This document shows positions 25,852-34,239 of a stretch of 64,000 nt of DNA, in pieces. The translations under genes and the position numbers were made by a program. The notes beneath the pieces are model-generated. The model was given only the letters and a program-made list of their open reading frames with translations, had not been told where the DNA came from and made no database searches. Each line of letters starts with the position of its first letter. Position 1 is the stretch's first letter. This DNA comes from an uncultured SAR86 cluster bacterium (GTDB lineage: Bacteria; Pseudomonadota; Gammaproteobacteria; Magnimaribacterales; D2472): the NCBI GenBank assembly GCA_902557705.1, contig CACEBI010000004.1:1-64000 (forward strand), written 5' to 3'.

Positions 25852-25928
25852 AAATTAAATGGAGGGCCAAAGCCCTCCATTTGTGATATCAGCAATTCTA
25901 ATAGGGGGAGAGGAGTGCTGACACCGCG
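25852..25928 (-). ncRNA. Candidate small RNA with C-rich loop and intrinsic terminator
   Basis: On the minus strand a GC-rich pocket sits in an otherwise A+T rich gap. A 6-bp stem (TCAGCA/TGCTGA, at 25916-25921 and 25889-25894, extendable by GTG/CAC) holds a 21-base loop with CTCCTCTCCCCC, which is complementary to Shine-Dalgarno-like sequence. It is followed by an 11-bp GC-rich stem (25857-25882) and a T-rich tail on the minus strand. A minus-strand promoter is possible upstream: TTGATA, 16 bases, TAAAAT, with a start near 25926. No open reading frame explains the region. It is not matched to a named family. Confidence 0.4.
25857..25882. terminator. Bidirectional 11-bp terminator hairpin after sbcB
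   Basis: AAATGGAGGGC (25857-25867) pairs with GCCCTCCATTT (25872-25882) around CAAA. On the plus strand only three T follow, so it is a modest terminator for sbcB. On the minus strand the tail is ATTTAATTTTT, a better terminator, which fits the candidate small RNA. Confidence 0.65.
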
Positions 25929-26029
25929 TATTTTATATATTTATAATTAATTATCAATAATATTTATATTAGTTTTTGAACTTATCGTATGTTGGTTATA
26001 TGTATATTTTTAATAGCTATTTATGACTG

Positions 26030-26057
26030 TTACCAACCTATAAAATTTCTGTATAAT
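26030..26057 (+). promoter_or_regulatory. Promoter of tRNA-Val(GAC)
   Basis: TATAAT at 26052-26057 is preceded by TTACCA at 26030-26035 with a 16-base spacer. The predicted start is a few bases before the tRNA. Confidence 0.55.
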
Positions 26058-26069
26058 GATTTCTTTTTT

Positions 26070-26148
26070 AGACCCGTAGCTCAGTTTTGGTTAGAGCGCC
26101 GCATTGACATTGCGGAGGTCGATGGTTCGAGTCCATTCGGGTCTACCA
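26070..26148 (+). tRNA. tRNA-Val (anticodon GAC)
   Basis: The acceptor AGACCCG pairs perfectly with CGGGTCT. The anticodon stem CCGCA/TGCGG holds loop TTGACAT, anticodon GAC. The T-arm is GATGG-TTCGAGT-CCATT. CCA is encoded. It reads GUC and GUU. A second valine tRNA (UAC) is at 50468. Confidence 0.95.
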
Positions 26149-26152
26149 ATAT

Positions 26153-26596
26153 TTATAATTGAGATAAATAGCTGTCAAACCTTTCTTGATTCATTACAAA
26201 GGTTGCTTTGATTTTTTGTGCTGTCGCTTTAGCTAATTCTAGATTGCTTTTACTTTCACCAACTGCAATAACGCCGACCATTGCCATCATTGCATGCGGA
26301 GTACATTGATACCCATATATACCCTCAACATCAAAAGTTATAGTTATATCTTGACTGAGGCTGCCGTTCCAAGTGGAGGCACCTGGAGGAATCATTCCTT
26401 CAATAGATGCAGAATTATGTGCTGCATCGGTTGCAATAAATGTAACAGAGTCTCCCTTTTTTATTTTAAGAAAAGAAGGCTCAAATACCATATAACCCTC
26501 AGATCCTTGATTTAACATCTTAACCTCATAATTTTCGGCATCGATAAATAAGTTAAAAGAAAGTATTAGAGGTATTAAGAAATTTTTTATATTCAT
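26153..26596 (-). CDS. Pseudoazurin-type blue copper protein
   Basis: This 147-residue exported cupredoxin carries one type-1 copper and would shuttle electrons in the periplasm. A signal peptide covers about residues 1-20. The mature part begins with YEVKMLNQGSEGYMVFEPSF, a pseudoazurin hallmark. Copper ligands are the His in DAAHNSAS, then Cys, His and Met in CTPHAMMAM. The C-terminal helix pair is also typical of pseudoazurin. Its ATG overlaps the stop of the 51-residue gene upstream (ATGA), so the three minus-strand genes at 26153-26923 form one unit. Electron partners are unknown; no denitrification genes are in the window. Confidence 0.87.
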   Translation of the reverse strand: MNIKNFLIPLILSFNLFIDAENYEVKMLNQGSEGYMVFEPSFLKIKKGDSVTFIATDAAHNSASIEGMIPPGASTWNGSLSQDITITFDVEGIYGYQCTPHAMMAMVGVIAVGESKSNLELAKATAQKIKATFVMNQERFDSYLSQL

Positions 26597-26748
26597 AGCA
26601 ATGTTCCAGTAATAATTATCAAAGTTGTAACGATTAATAAAAAGATAAAACCTAATATGATAGAAAGTAATAAAATTTTAACCGGAGAGGGTGAGAATGT
26701 TGGCTCACTTGAACCGACACCAATTAACAGCTTAATTACTTTATTCAA
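26593..26748 (-). CDS. Overlapped 51-residue membrane protein
   Basis: This short frame is easily missed. It would start at TTG (26746-26748), overlapping the last 8 bases of the upstream 60-residue gene, and stop at TGA overlapping the pseudoazurin ATG. The product begins MNKVIKLLIGVG, has a proline/serine linker (SSEPTFSPSP) and one hydrophobic helix of about 27 residues to the C-terminus. There is no ATG or GTG alternative in frame. The overlaps at both ends and the clear membrane segment support it as a real gene. No family is recognised. Confidence 0.55.
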   Translation of the reverse strand: MNKVIKLLIGVGSSEPTFSPSPVKILLLSIILGFIFLLIVTTLIIITGTLL

Positions 26749-26923
26749 AAAATATGCCAGTAACACTCATTGATACCAACATGAAAGCAAGCACAACAAT
26801 TTGTATTATGGCTGGTATAACTACAAACAATACCAATGGATCAAATTTCATACTAAGAAAGTAGTCGTTTTGACTCCATTCTATTGCTTCTTCGGGTGTT
26901 GCATTTCTTACTTGTGTATTCAA
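26741..26923 (-). CDS. 60-residue single-helix membrane protein, first gene of the pseudoazurin unit
   Basis: The protein has a polar N-terminus with NATPEEAIEWSQNDYFLSMKFD and one transmembrane segment (about 29-56). I do not recognise a family. It begins a three-gene minus-strand unit with a 51-residue membrane protein and a pseudoazurin, with overlaps between each pair. Reverse-strand bases just upstream of the ATG contain AGGAG-like sequence (TACCTAGGAGTATAAATTG), giving a usable ribosome site. I infer a role linked to the copper protein, possibly as a small subunit of a membrane redox complex, but nothing in the sequence proves it. Confidence 0.6.
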   Translation of the reverse strand: MNTQVRNATPEEAIEWSQNDYFLSMKFDPLVLFVVIPAIIQIVVLAFMLVSMSVTGIFFE

Positions 26924-27064
26924 TTTATACTCCTAGGTACTGTAAAATCAACATCATTATATATATTTATAATATGATATCAATAAAAATGATAAGTTAT
27001 TTTAAAAAATTATATTGAATATCTTAAAGATGCATATATCATCATACACAAAGGGGAATTTCTT

Positions 27065-28294
27065 ATGAAAAACACAGTTTTTAGTATCTTATATCTACCG
27101 GTATTTTTATTTTTTTCTATTTTTATACATTCTACTGATAAGTATTATCCTGGTTCATCATGGGATCTTGTTTCTGCTGAAAGCCAGGGCATTGAATCAA
27201 AAAATGTAAAAACTTTGATAGATATTGCATTTACAGATAACTCGACCCTTGGTGTTGTGGTCATTAAGAATGGAAAGATTATTGGAGAAAAATATGCTTC
27301 TGGCTATGATTCAGATTCACATGGTACATCATGGTCTATGGCAAAAAGTTATTATGCCGCACTAATTGGTATCTCAATAGACAGGGGTGAAATAGGTAGT
27401 TTGGATGACAAGGTTGTAAGTTATTTAGAGTATTTTAATGATAAGAGATCAGAAATTACCATAAGAGATTTATTAGACATGTCTAGCGGTCTAGATTTTC
27501 CAAGCCACGAGCATGAAAAAATGTTTTTTCAAGAGAGTCATCTTGATTATGCGAAAAAAGTAGGTGTTGAAAAAAAAGCAGGAATAAAGTTTGAATATAA
27601 TAATGTTAATTCTATGCTAATAGGTGATATTTTATATCAAGCAACTGGCAAGAAAGCTGATGTTCTTTTTGAAGAAAGAATCTTAGCACCGCTTGAAATA
27701 ACAGACTATAAATTATGGAAAGATGAAAAGGGTAATGTAATGACATATTGCTGTGTAGATATGTCAGCACGAGATTATTCTAAATTAGGATTATTGTTTG
27801 GAAGAAATGGAGTCTGGAATGATGAGCAAATTATTTCTAAAGGCTTTGTTGATGAAACATTTCAACTCGTCTGGGATACAACCCCAGAAAGGTTTACTAG
27901 ATTTCAAAGAGGATACTCCTTGCATTGGTGGGTATCTGCCTATGAAGATGACTTTAAAATTTTTAATACGAGTGGCAAATTTGGTCAATATACTTTTGTT
28001 GATAGAGAAAATGACATTATTGTTACAAGAATCACAAAGTATAATCAACAAGATTCAGGTGATGTCCAAAAGTGGGGACCTATGAGCTATTTAAAGTGGG
28101 CTGGAGTTGATAATGCAATTAAGGTTGGAAGAAGGTTAATTGAAAATGGTGTTATTGAATCTGGAACCAATGTTATTACGCCATTCACAGATAAAGAGGG
28201 TGAGTCAAAAGAGTTTTATCCAAGGTATGGAGACTTCATCGGAGCAATAGAAAATTTAAGTTGCAATTGCTATCCTGAGGATATTTCTAATTAA
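27065..28294 (+). CDS. Exported serine hydrolase, beta-lactamase class C-like
   Basis: This 409-residue protein has an N-terminal signal peptide (about 1-23) and a beta-lactamase/6-aminohexanoate-dimer hydrolase fold. The nucleophile motif SxxK is S91-M-A-K94 in TSWSMAKSYYAA, and the Tyr motif is in FEYNNVNSML. DLLDMSSGLDF and HWWVSA are typical of nylon-oligomer-hydrolase-like family members. These act on esters, amides or peptides; antibiotic hydrolysis should not be assumed. A good ribosome site (AAGGGGAA) precedes the ATG. Its stop overlaps the stop of the small minus-strand gene by four bases. Confidence 0.83.
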   Translation: MKNTVFSILYLPVFLFFSIFIHSTDKYYPGSSWDLVSAESQGIESKNVKTLIDIAFTDNSTLGVVVIKNGKIIGEKYASGYDSDSHGTSWSMAKSYYAALIGISIDRGEIGSLDDKVVSYLEYFNDKRSEITIRDLLDMSSGLDFPSHEHEKMFFQESHLDYAKKVGVEKKAGIKFEYNNVNSMLIGDILYQATGKKADVLFEERILAPLEITDYKLWKDEKGNVMTYCCVDMSARDYSKLGLLFGRNGVWNDEQIISKGFVDETFQLVWDTTPERFTRFQRGYSLHWWVSAYEDDFKIFNTSGKFGQYTFVDRENDIIVTRITKYNQQDSGDVQKWGPMSYLKWAGVDNAIKVGRRLIENGVIESGTNVITPFTDKEGESKEFYPRYGDFIGAIENLSCNCYPEDISN

Positions 28295-28470
28295 GATCTA
28301 TTAATTTTTTTTAGATACGTTTCTTTATCTCTAGCCCATTCTTCAAAGTAATAGCCATCATTGCCTTGTTTATTGAGATACTTAACAAAGAATCTTCCAT
28401 CTTCATCTATAAATCCTGATTCATATGGCATGCCTGTCAATTTATTTGGTCTTTTAAAGTGATCCTCCAT
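28291..28470 (-). CDS. Small conserved-looking protein of unknown function
   Basis: This 59-residue soluble protein begins MEDHFKRPNKLTGMPYESGF and is rich in aromatic and charged residues (GRFFVKYLNKQGNDGYYFEEW). I start it at the internal ATG near 28470, because the longer reading from 28488 runs into the end of the SLC13 gene. It lies 4 bases downstream of that gene on the same strand and could be cotranscribed. The compositional pattern looks like a folded small domain rather than random frame, but no family is recognised. Confidence 0.55.
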   Translation of the reverse strand: MEDHFKRPNKLTGMPYESGFIDEDGRFFVKYLNKQGNDGYYFEEWARDKETYLKKINRS

Positions 28471-28474
28471 CAAG

Positions 28475-30241
28475 CTAAGTCCAAACAAATAAAATCATTG
28501 GAATTGATACAGCAATAATTAAGATATCTAGCGGTAAACCAAGTCTCCAGTAATCAGTAAATTTATAATTACCAGGACCCATAACAACAGTGTTACATTG
28601 ATGGCCAATTGGCGTCAGAAAAGCGCAACTTGCGCCAACTGCAACAACCATTAAAAATGGTTCAATATCATAACCAAGTTGCATTCCTATACCAGCAGAT
28701 ATTGGAGCCATAATCACAGCTGTCGCTGCATTATTAATAATATCAGTGGTTGCCATAGTTATTATTAATATTAAAAAGAGCAACCAGAAGAGGCTCATAT
28801 CTGCTGCAATATTTGAAATATTAGAGGAAATGACCTCACTCAACCCTGTAGTTTGAAGGGCGGTTCCAATTGGAATCATTGCAGCTAACATGATAATAAT
28901 AGGCCAATCTACATCCCTATAAAAATTACTGTCGATAATTCTAATTCTTGCAAAACCAAGAACACATAACAAAAATGCAGCTGCTGTTGGAAGTATGTTA
29001 AAAGTAACTAAAATTATTGATATTAAAAAAAATATAATTCCTTTTAAAAGTCGGCTTCTACTTGGAATTGTTTGAAGTTCTCTTTGCATTAACGGCATCA
29101 AGCCTAAATGTTTAATTTTATTTGTAACATCCTCTTCATCTAAATCTCTAATACCTAATAACAATACATCACCAGCTTTGAAAGTTTCTCTAGTAAGCCT
29201 AGTTCTATATTTTGAACCTTTTCTCCAGAGACCTAGGAGATTTAATTCTTCATATGCTAGTTTTAAGAAGAAATCATATTTTCTACCTATAAGCCTTGAA
29301 CCGGGTGTAATCATTGCTTCTATTTCCTCCAAATCATCATCGTCGAAAGAATGTAGCTCTTTAGGAATAGAGAAATCAAAGACGCTTAATATTGAAGATA
29401 TATCATCAGGAGGAGTTTTGATAACCAAAATTTGACCTTCTTTGATTCTTAAATTATTTTTAACCTTTTTAACACCACCATTCTCATTGACAATACCCAA
29501 TACCTCAGTATCTTCTCCAGCCTCTTTTTTAAAAGCTGATAATGTCATACCAATTGCTGAGCTAGATTCATTTACCTCTACTTCAAACAAATATCCTTTT
29601 AAATCAATTAATGAAGATCCTGAAGTAGAATCATCTCTTAGCTGAATAAACCTATTGCCAACAATTGCAATAAAAAAAATACTTAAAATAGTTACAGAGA
29701 GCCCGACATAAGAAAAATCAAAGAAATTAAAGCCCGACTCTGATATTGTTGATTTATATTCAGAAATAATAATATTTGGAGGTGTTCCAATAGTTGTATT
29801 CATGCCCCCTAAAATACATGCAAAAGCTAAAGGCATTAGGAATCTTGAGGGATGCCAGTCCATTTTTTGACATATATTAAGAGTTATTGGTAAAAGAATT
29901 GCCAAGGCTCCAATATTGTTTATGAACGATGAAAGAATAGCTGCAATAAAAAGTAGAGAAATTAGGAATTGAAATTTAGTAAAACTCCTACCCCCAATTA
30001 ATTTTCCAACAAGTCCTGTCAAACCTGAATTCTTTAATCCTTGACTTATTATTAGTACAAGTGCAACTGTTATTACTGCTGGGTGAGCAAACCCATCAAA
30101 AGCTTGATTTGCTGGAATAACTCCAAGGATTATCAATACTAATAATGCACCAGCCGCTAGTGCGTCATATCTAAATTTACTCCATATAAATAAACCGAGG
30201 AGGCTAATAATAGTAATAGAAAGTAAGTATTGATCACTCAT
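28475..30241 (-). CDS. SLC13/DASS-family transporter with central TrkA-C domains
   Basis: This 588-residue protein is a divalent anion:sodium symporter-like carrier. The N-terminal half has about five helices ending in GGMNTTIGTPPNIIIS, and the C-terminal half repeats the fold with IINNAATAVIMAPIS and ASCAFLTPIGHQCN. Between them, about residues 205-390, are two RCK_C/TrkA-C-like regulatory domains, seen twice as a GSSLIDLKGYL-type and a TPGSRLIGRKYD-type segment. Members carry sulfate, dicarboxylates or related anions. It lies 16 bases downstream of the MscS-type gene on the same strand. Confidence 0.85.
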   Translation of the reverse strand: MSDQYLLSITIISLLGLFIWSKFRYDALAAGALLVLIILGVIPANQAFDGFAHPAVITVALVLIISQGLKNSGLTGLVGKLIGGRSFTKFQFLISLLFIAAILSSFINNIGALAILLPITLNICQKMDWHPSRFLMPLAFACILGGMNTTIGTPPNIIISEYKSTISESGFNFFDFSYVGLSVTILSIFFIAIVGNRFIQLRDDSTSGSSLIDLKGYLFEVEVNESSSAIGMTLSAFKKEAGEDTEVLGIVNENGGVKKVKNNLRIKEGQILVIKTPPDDISSILSVFDFSIPKELHSFDDDDLEEIEAMITPGSRLIGRKYDFFLKLAYEELNLLGLWRKGSKYRTRLTRETFKAGDVLLLGIRDLDEEDVTNKIKHLGLMPLMQRELQTIPSRSRLLKGIIFFLISIILVTFNILPTAAAFLLCVLGFARIRIIDSNFYRDVDWPIIIMLAAMIPIGTALQTTGLSEVISSNISNIAADMSLFWLLFLILIITMATTDIINNAATAVIMAPISAGIGMQLGYDIEPFLMVVAVGASCAFLTPIGHQCNTVVMGPGNYKFTDYWRLGLPLDILIIAVSIPMILFVWT

Positions 30242-30257
30242 GATAAATATTTAACTT

Positions 30258-31343
30258 TTATTCAGGCATGCTCTCAACATATAAAGAAGTTGATGGGTAT
30301 GCAAACTCAGAACCATTAGCCTTAACTATCTTCATTATGTTAAAGATTAGGTTTTCTTTAATAAGGTTATATTCAACAAAACCAACAGGTTCACTGTAAG
30401 CAACTATCATTAAATCTATAGAGCTTGATCCCAATTCAACAACTCTCACTACATTCTCATAGTCTGAATCGTTTATAAAATCATCACTATCATTAATATA
30501 ATTTTTTATCTGAGTTCTAATATGTTCAAGTTGCTCTATTGAAGTAGAGTAGATTAAATTTATTCTCCAATTTAATCTTCTTTTTTTCATTTCACCATGA
30601 TTTATTAGTTTTACATCTGAAAGATCTTTATTTGGGATGGTCATTGGAGCAGTATCGAAAGTTCTTATAACTGTAGATCTAAATCCTATAGATTCTACTA
30701 TGCCGTGAAGCTGACCAGAAACTTCAATTCTATCTCCTGGTTGGAATCGATGCTCACCAATAACTAAAATACCAGCAATTAAATTTTTAAAAAAATCTTG
30801 TGCTCCCAATGCTACAGCAACGGAAAACAATCCAAGACCAGCAACCAGTGGGCCAATTTTAATACCAAAAATATCAAGGATTATTGCAACACCAATCACC
30901 CAAACTATAAACCTAGATGCTCTTTCAAGCCACATCTGCATAGATGGTGTAAGCCAAGAGCTTGTTGAAAGAGCCTCAAAAATTGGTTTTATACCATTAG
31001 CTAGAGCACTAAAAATTGTAAAAATTACGAATGCTTTAACAATATTTGTCGCTATATCACCAACCACACCATCAAATGGCAATATAAGCGTGCATATATA
31101 CAAAGCTACCGTTATTGGAATTAATCCTATTGGCCTTCTTAATGCGCTAAAGATTTCATCATCAACTTTAGATTCAGTTTTTTCTGCAAGTCGACTCAAG
31201 GAGTTTATGATGACTGATATGATAAAGCCTCTAAAAAGAAGTGAGGCTAAGATTACTAATAATGAGGAGATTATTGCACCAAGGTTGATTCCTAAAAACC
31301 CTCTATTCCATACTTCTGTTAAAAGTTCTATAAAATTTTCCAT
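30258..31343 (-). CDS. Mechanosensitive channel of the MscS family
   Basis: This 361-residue inner-membrane protein has four to five helices followed by the MscS pore helix and cytoplasmic domain. The pore region reads GLGLFSVAVALGAQDFFKNLIAGILVI, rich in Gly and Ala as required, then EHRFQPGDRIEVSGQLHGIVESIGFRST for the beta domain, and IPNKDLSDVKLIN. It should release osmolytes under turgor stress. It belongs to the small-conductance YbdG/YnaI-like range by size. It shares a strand with the SLC13 carrier downstream. Confidence 0.9.
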   Translation of the reverse strand: MENFIELLTEVWNRGFLGINLGAIISSLLVILASLLFRGFIISVIINSLSRLAEKTESKVDDEIFSALRRPIGLIPITVALYICTLILPFDGVVGDIATNIVKAFVIFTIFSALANGIKPIFEALSTSSWLTPSMQMWLERASRFIVWVIGVAIILDIFGIKIGPLVAGLGLFSVAVALGAQDFFKNLIAGILVIGEHRFQPGDRIEVSGQLHGIVESIGFRSTVIRTFDTAPMTIPNKDLSDVKLINHGEMKKRRLNWRINLIYSTSIEQLEHIRTQIKNYINDSDDFINDSDYENVVRVVELGSSSIDLMIVAYSEPVGFVEYNLIKENLIFNIMKIVKANGSEFAYPSTSLYVESMPE

Positions 31344-31411
31344 AGTAAAATATGTGTAGTTAATGTTTTAACATTTATAGTATTCACTTAATTTGCTGAA
31401 AGTGCAAAAAA

Positions 31412-32113
31412 TTATTTTTTAATTCTATCCTTTATAAAATATGGTGAATAAATTAAGAAAAACATAGTTATAGCCAATGGAATTAATACTAGAAGATGAT
31501 AGGGTGGTTCTGGAAAAGCATCCATGAGGCTTGCACCAGCAGGTTTTGCCATTAAGTACCAAAAGTTTGCTGGCTCACCTAATATCAAATTTATTATGTA
31601 AGTGATTGGTAACAATATACATGCTGTAATAAATGAGACAGTTAGGATGTCCCTAGCATAGGGTCTGTTATTAAGAGCAACAGTTGCATACATTATTCCA
31701 ATCACAATCATTCCATGACCAATCATAAAAAATGCATAATCAAGATCATGATGAGAAATATCTGGAGTTATTATTGCCATAGTTGCTCCACCAATACCCC
31801 AAAAAAATGCACACTTATACAAAATTTTTGGGCCACCCAATAAGAACCATGCCAAAAATATCTCAGAAAGATCGCACATATGAAATGGTAAAACCTCTCT
31901 CCAGTTGTATGGGTTTTCAAGAATATATAAATCTTTGTATGGTGATATAACTACATGAGCTATAACGATATACGCGATAATTTTTGTCATTATTGATTTT
32001 TGAGAAGTAGATTTGTTTTTATAAATTAATGGTAAAAATATAGAAGCAGCTAAGATGCTTATCATGGTGATGATGTGTATATTTCCAAACAATATAAAAG
32101 GACTAGCACTCAT
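31412..32113 (-). CDS. TIGR02206/YwaF-family integral membrane protein
   Basis: This 233-residue protein has about seven helices. The motifs LPFHMCDLSEI and NFWYLMAKPAGASLMDAF, together with PPYHLLVL, are characteristic of the YwaF/TIGR02206 family (also related to TMEM164). Its function is not established. It stands alone on the minus strand, 68 bases before the MscS gene start and 84 bases after the DsbD-like gene's end. Confidence 0.8.
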   Translation of the reverse strand: MSASPFILFGNIHIITMISILAASIFLPLIYKNKSTSQKSIMTKIIAYIVIAHVVISPYKDLYILENPYNWREVLPFHMCDLSEIFLAWFLLGGPKILYKCAFFWGIGGATMAIITPDISHHDLDYAFFMIGHGMIVIGIMYATVALNNRPYARDILTVSFITACILLPITYIINLILGEPANFWYLMAKPAGASLMDAFPEPPYHLLVLIPLAITMFFLIYSPYFIKDRIKK

Positions 32114-32197
32114 ATGATTCTCTCAATGAAATATTAATAATTCTGATTATAGTGATTTTTTTATAGATTTATAAAAATATGTTCATTAATTTATTAA

Positions 32198-34171
32198 TTA
32201 TTTTAGTGCATCCAAAACAATTTTTTCAGTAAGAATAGCTGGAAGAATTTCAGATTTTTGCATCCCAGGTTTCCAATAGACATATAAAGGCACTCCGCTA
32301 CGATCATATGTGTTTAAAGCGTCTAGGATATCTTTATTTTTATTTGTCCAGTCAGCAACAATATATTCAATATTATTTTCCTTTAGAAATTTTTTTACTT
32401 TTGGTCTAGATAGAGCAACTTTATCGTTAGCCTGGCAAGTAATACACCAAGCTGCAGTATAGTTTATAAGGTAAGCTTTATTTTCAGATCTAAGCTCATT
32501 TTCTATATCTTTAGTCCAAATTAATACATTTTTATTTTCTTGATTATTATTAAGATCAACTTTTATATTAGTTAGGTTTTTAAGTTGAACTATGAACAAA
32601 GAACCTAACAGTAATAATAAAATTATTTTTATAATTTTTTTTGAGGTATTGGTAATAAGCCACATAAGCAGACTAATTAAAAATAGAACTAATAAAAGCT
32701 CGATAAGTGCATCAGTCGAAGTTTGTATGCTAAACACCCATAGCAACCATAATGCTGTTGCAAACATTGGGAAGGCAAAAAATTCTTTCAATTTAACCAT
32801 CCATGTTCCAGAACTAGGAAGGGCTTCAATGAGTTCTGGTTTATAAGATAGTAATAAGTATGGAAAGGCAAAACCTATACCAAGTGAGATAAATATAGGC
32901 AATGTTACAAATGATGGTTGTATTAAGGCATATCCAATTGCAGCACCCATGAATGGTGCTGTGCATGGTGAAGCGACAATAACTGCCAAAATACCAGTAA
33001 GAAAAGAACTGGAATAAGATGTGTCATTCATACCAATCTTTCCAAGTTTTGTCATAGAAGTTCCTATATCAATGTTCATCAACAAAATAAACCCAATAAT
33101 AAACATTAAAATTGATAAAAAACCTACAATCACAGGCGATTGAAGTTGAAAGCCCCATCCAACTGAATCTCCTGCACTCTTAAGCACTAAAAGTGATAGA
33201 GCAATTAATAAGAAGGAAATAATTACCCCTATGCAAAAGAGAAGAGAGTGAGTTCTTATTTTGCTCTTAGAACTTCCCCCCATGGAAACAAAGCTTAATA
33301 TTTTTAAGGAAATAATAGGGAAAACGCAGGGCATTAGATTTAATATAATGCCTCCAATAAATGCAAAAATAATTGCTTGAAGAATAGACATGCTTAATTC
33401 TTCCCCTGAACTTTTTGTCACATCTGATTTAATAAGATATGACTCATCATTAATCTTTATTACTCCTTCAGCGGAGGAGATTTTCAAACCTTCAGACTGT
33501 AATGGAATTTTTAATAGCCAGTTATTCTCTTCTTTTTTTAAAATTTGTTTGCCAGAATGCAAAATCAAATTTTGGTTATCTGAGAAAAAGTAAATATTTC
33601 TTATCTGATCATTGAACGAAAATCTAATTTCAAGAAATTCATTTGATTGACTTCCTAAAATAGGCAAAGTGATATCAGGTACTTTTAAAAGCCACTCTTC
33701 AAATCTTTCACTAGGCTGAAGATTGTTAAAAGAAGTGTTGATATTAGCTTTTTCAGGTACACAAACATCATCACATATTAAAAAATCAATATCAGCTCCA
33801 ACTAAACTTAAATTATCAATATCTGTATATGAAACTTTATAGGGAAAAATTACAAAATCTTTATACCCATATGTCATCAACGGGGGATAAGGCAATAACT
33901 CTGGAGTTGGCCATAACGGACCTTCTATGGTCACATTTTCAGGTAAATTCCATATAACTTTTATTGGTCCCCCTGAATCACCAGGGTTCTTCCAATAGGT
34001 ATGCCAGTTTTTTTGCATATCCATCTTAATACCAATAAATAATTCATTCTGTGCAGATGGATTTGTATCAAATTTAACTAAAGAAACGTTAGCATGACCT
34101 GTCTCTACTGGATTTCCATTGCTAAAACTAGAAAAAATTAGTAACGATATAAAGTACTTAAAGGCGCTCAT
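32198..34171 (-). CDS. dsbD: Thiol:disulfide interchange protein, DsbD/ScsB type
   Basis: This 657-residue protein passes electrons from cytoplasmic thioredoxin across the membrane to periplasmic thiol proteins such as DsbC. A signal peptide (1 to about 19) precedes an N-terminal sensor domain of about 240 residues with the cysteine pair in DFLICDDVCVPEK. The central eight-helix domain has the redox cysteines in LMPCVFPIISL and SPCTAPFMGAA. The C-terminal thioredoxin domain has WCITCQ. This three-domain order is the DsbD/ScsB arrangement; the N-terminal domain matches the longer ScsB-like form better than E. coli DsbD. Confidence 0.87.
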   Translation of the reverse strand: MSAFKYFISLLIFSSFSNGNPVETGHANVSLVKFDTNPSAQNELFIGIKMDMQKNWHTYWKNPGDSGGPIKVIWNLPENVTIEGPLWPTPELLPYPPLMTYGYKDFVIFPYKVSYTDIDNLSLVGADIDFLICDDVCVPEKANINTSFNNLQPSERFEEWLLKVPDITLPILGSQSNEFLEIRFSFNDQIRNIYFFSDNQNLILHSGKQILKKEENNWLLKIPLQSEGLKISSAEGVIKINDESYLIKSDVTKSSGEELSMSILQAIIFAFIGGIILNLMPCVFPIISLKILSFVSMGGSSKSKIRTHSLLFCIGVIISFLLIALSLLVLKSAGDSVGWGFQLQSPVIVGFLSILMFIIGFILLMNIDIGTSMTKLGKIGMNDTSYSSSFLTGILAVIVASPCTAPFMGAAIGYALIQPSFVTLPIFISLGIGFAFPYLLLSYKPELIEALPSSGTWMVKLKEFFAFPMFATALWLLWVFSIQTSTDALIELLLVLFLISLLMWLITNTSKKIIKIILLLLLGSLFIVQLKNLTNIKVDLNNNQENKNVLIWTKDIENELRSENKAYLINYTAAWCITCQANDKVALSRPKVKKFLKENNIEYIVADWTNKNKDILDALNTYDRSGVPLYVYWKPGMQKSEILPAILTEKIVLDALK

Positions 34172-34193
34172 ACAGTTATATTACCTTAATCAA

Positions 34194-34222
34194 TAAAAAT
34201 AGGGATGCAGCAAGCATCCCTA
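34194..34222 (-). terminator. Intrinsic terminator of the hsp20 gene
   Basis: On the minus strand TAGGGATGC and GCATCCCTA (34214-34222 and 34200-34208) form a perfect 9-bp stem with a five-base loop, followed by ATTTTTATTG. It lies 18 bases downstream of the hsp20 stop and separates that gene from the DsbD-like gene on the same strand. Confidence 0.85.
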
Positions 34223-34239
34223 TATTGCAATATTATTTA

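Noticed and set aside
27065-28294. Antibiotic-resistance beta-lactamase
   Set aside because: It has the SxxK fold but matches nylon-oligomer hydrolase-like enzymes; no resistance context is present.
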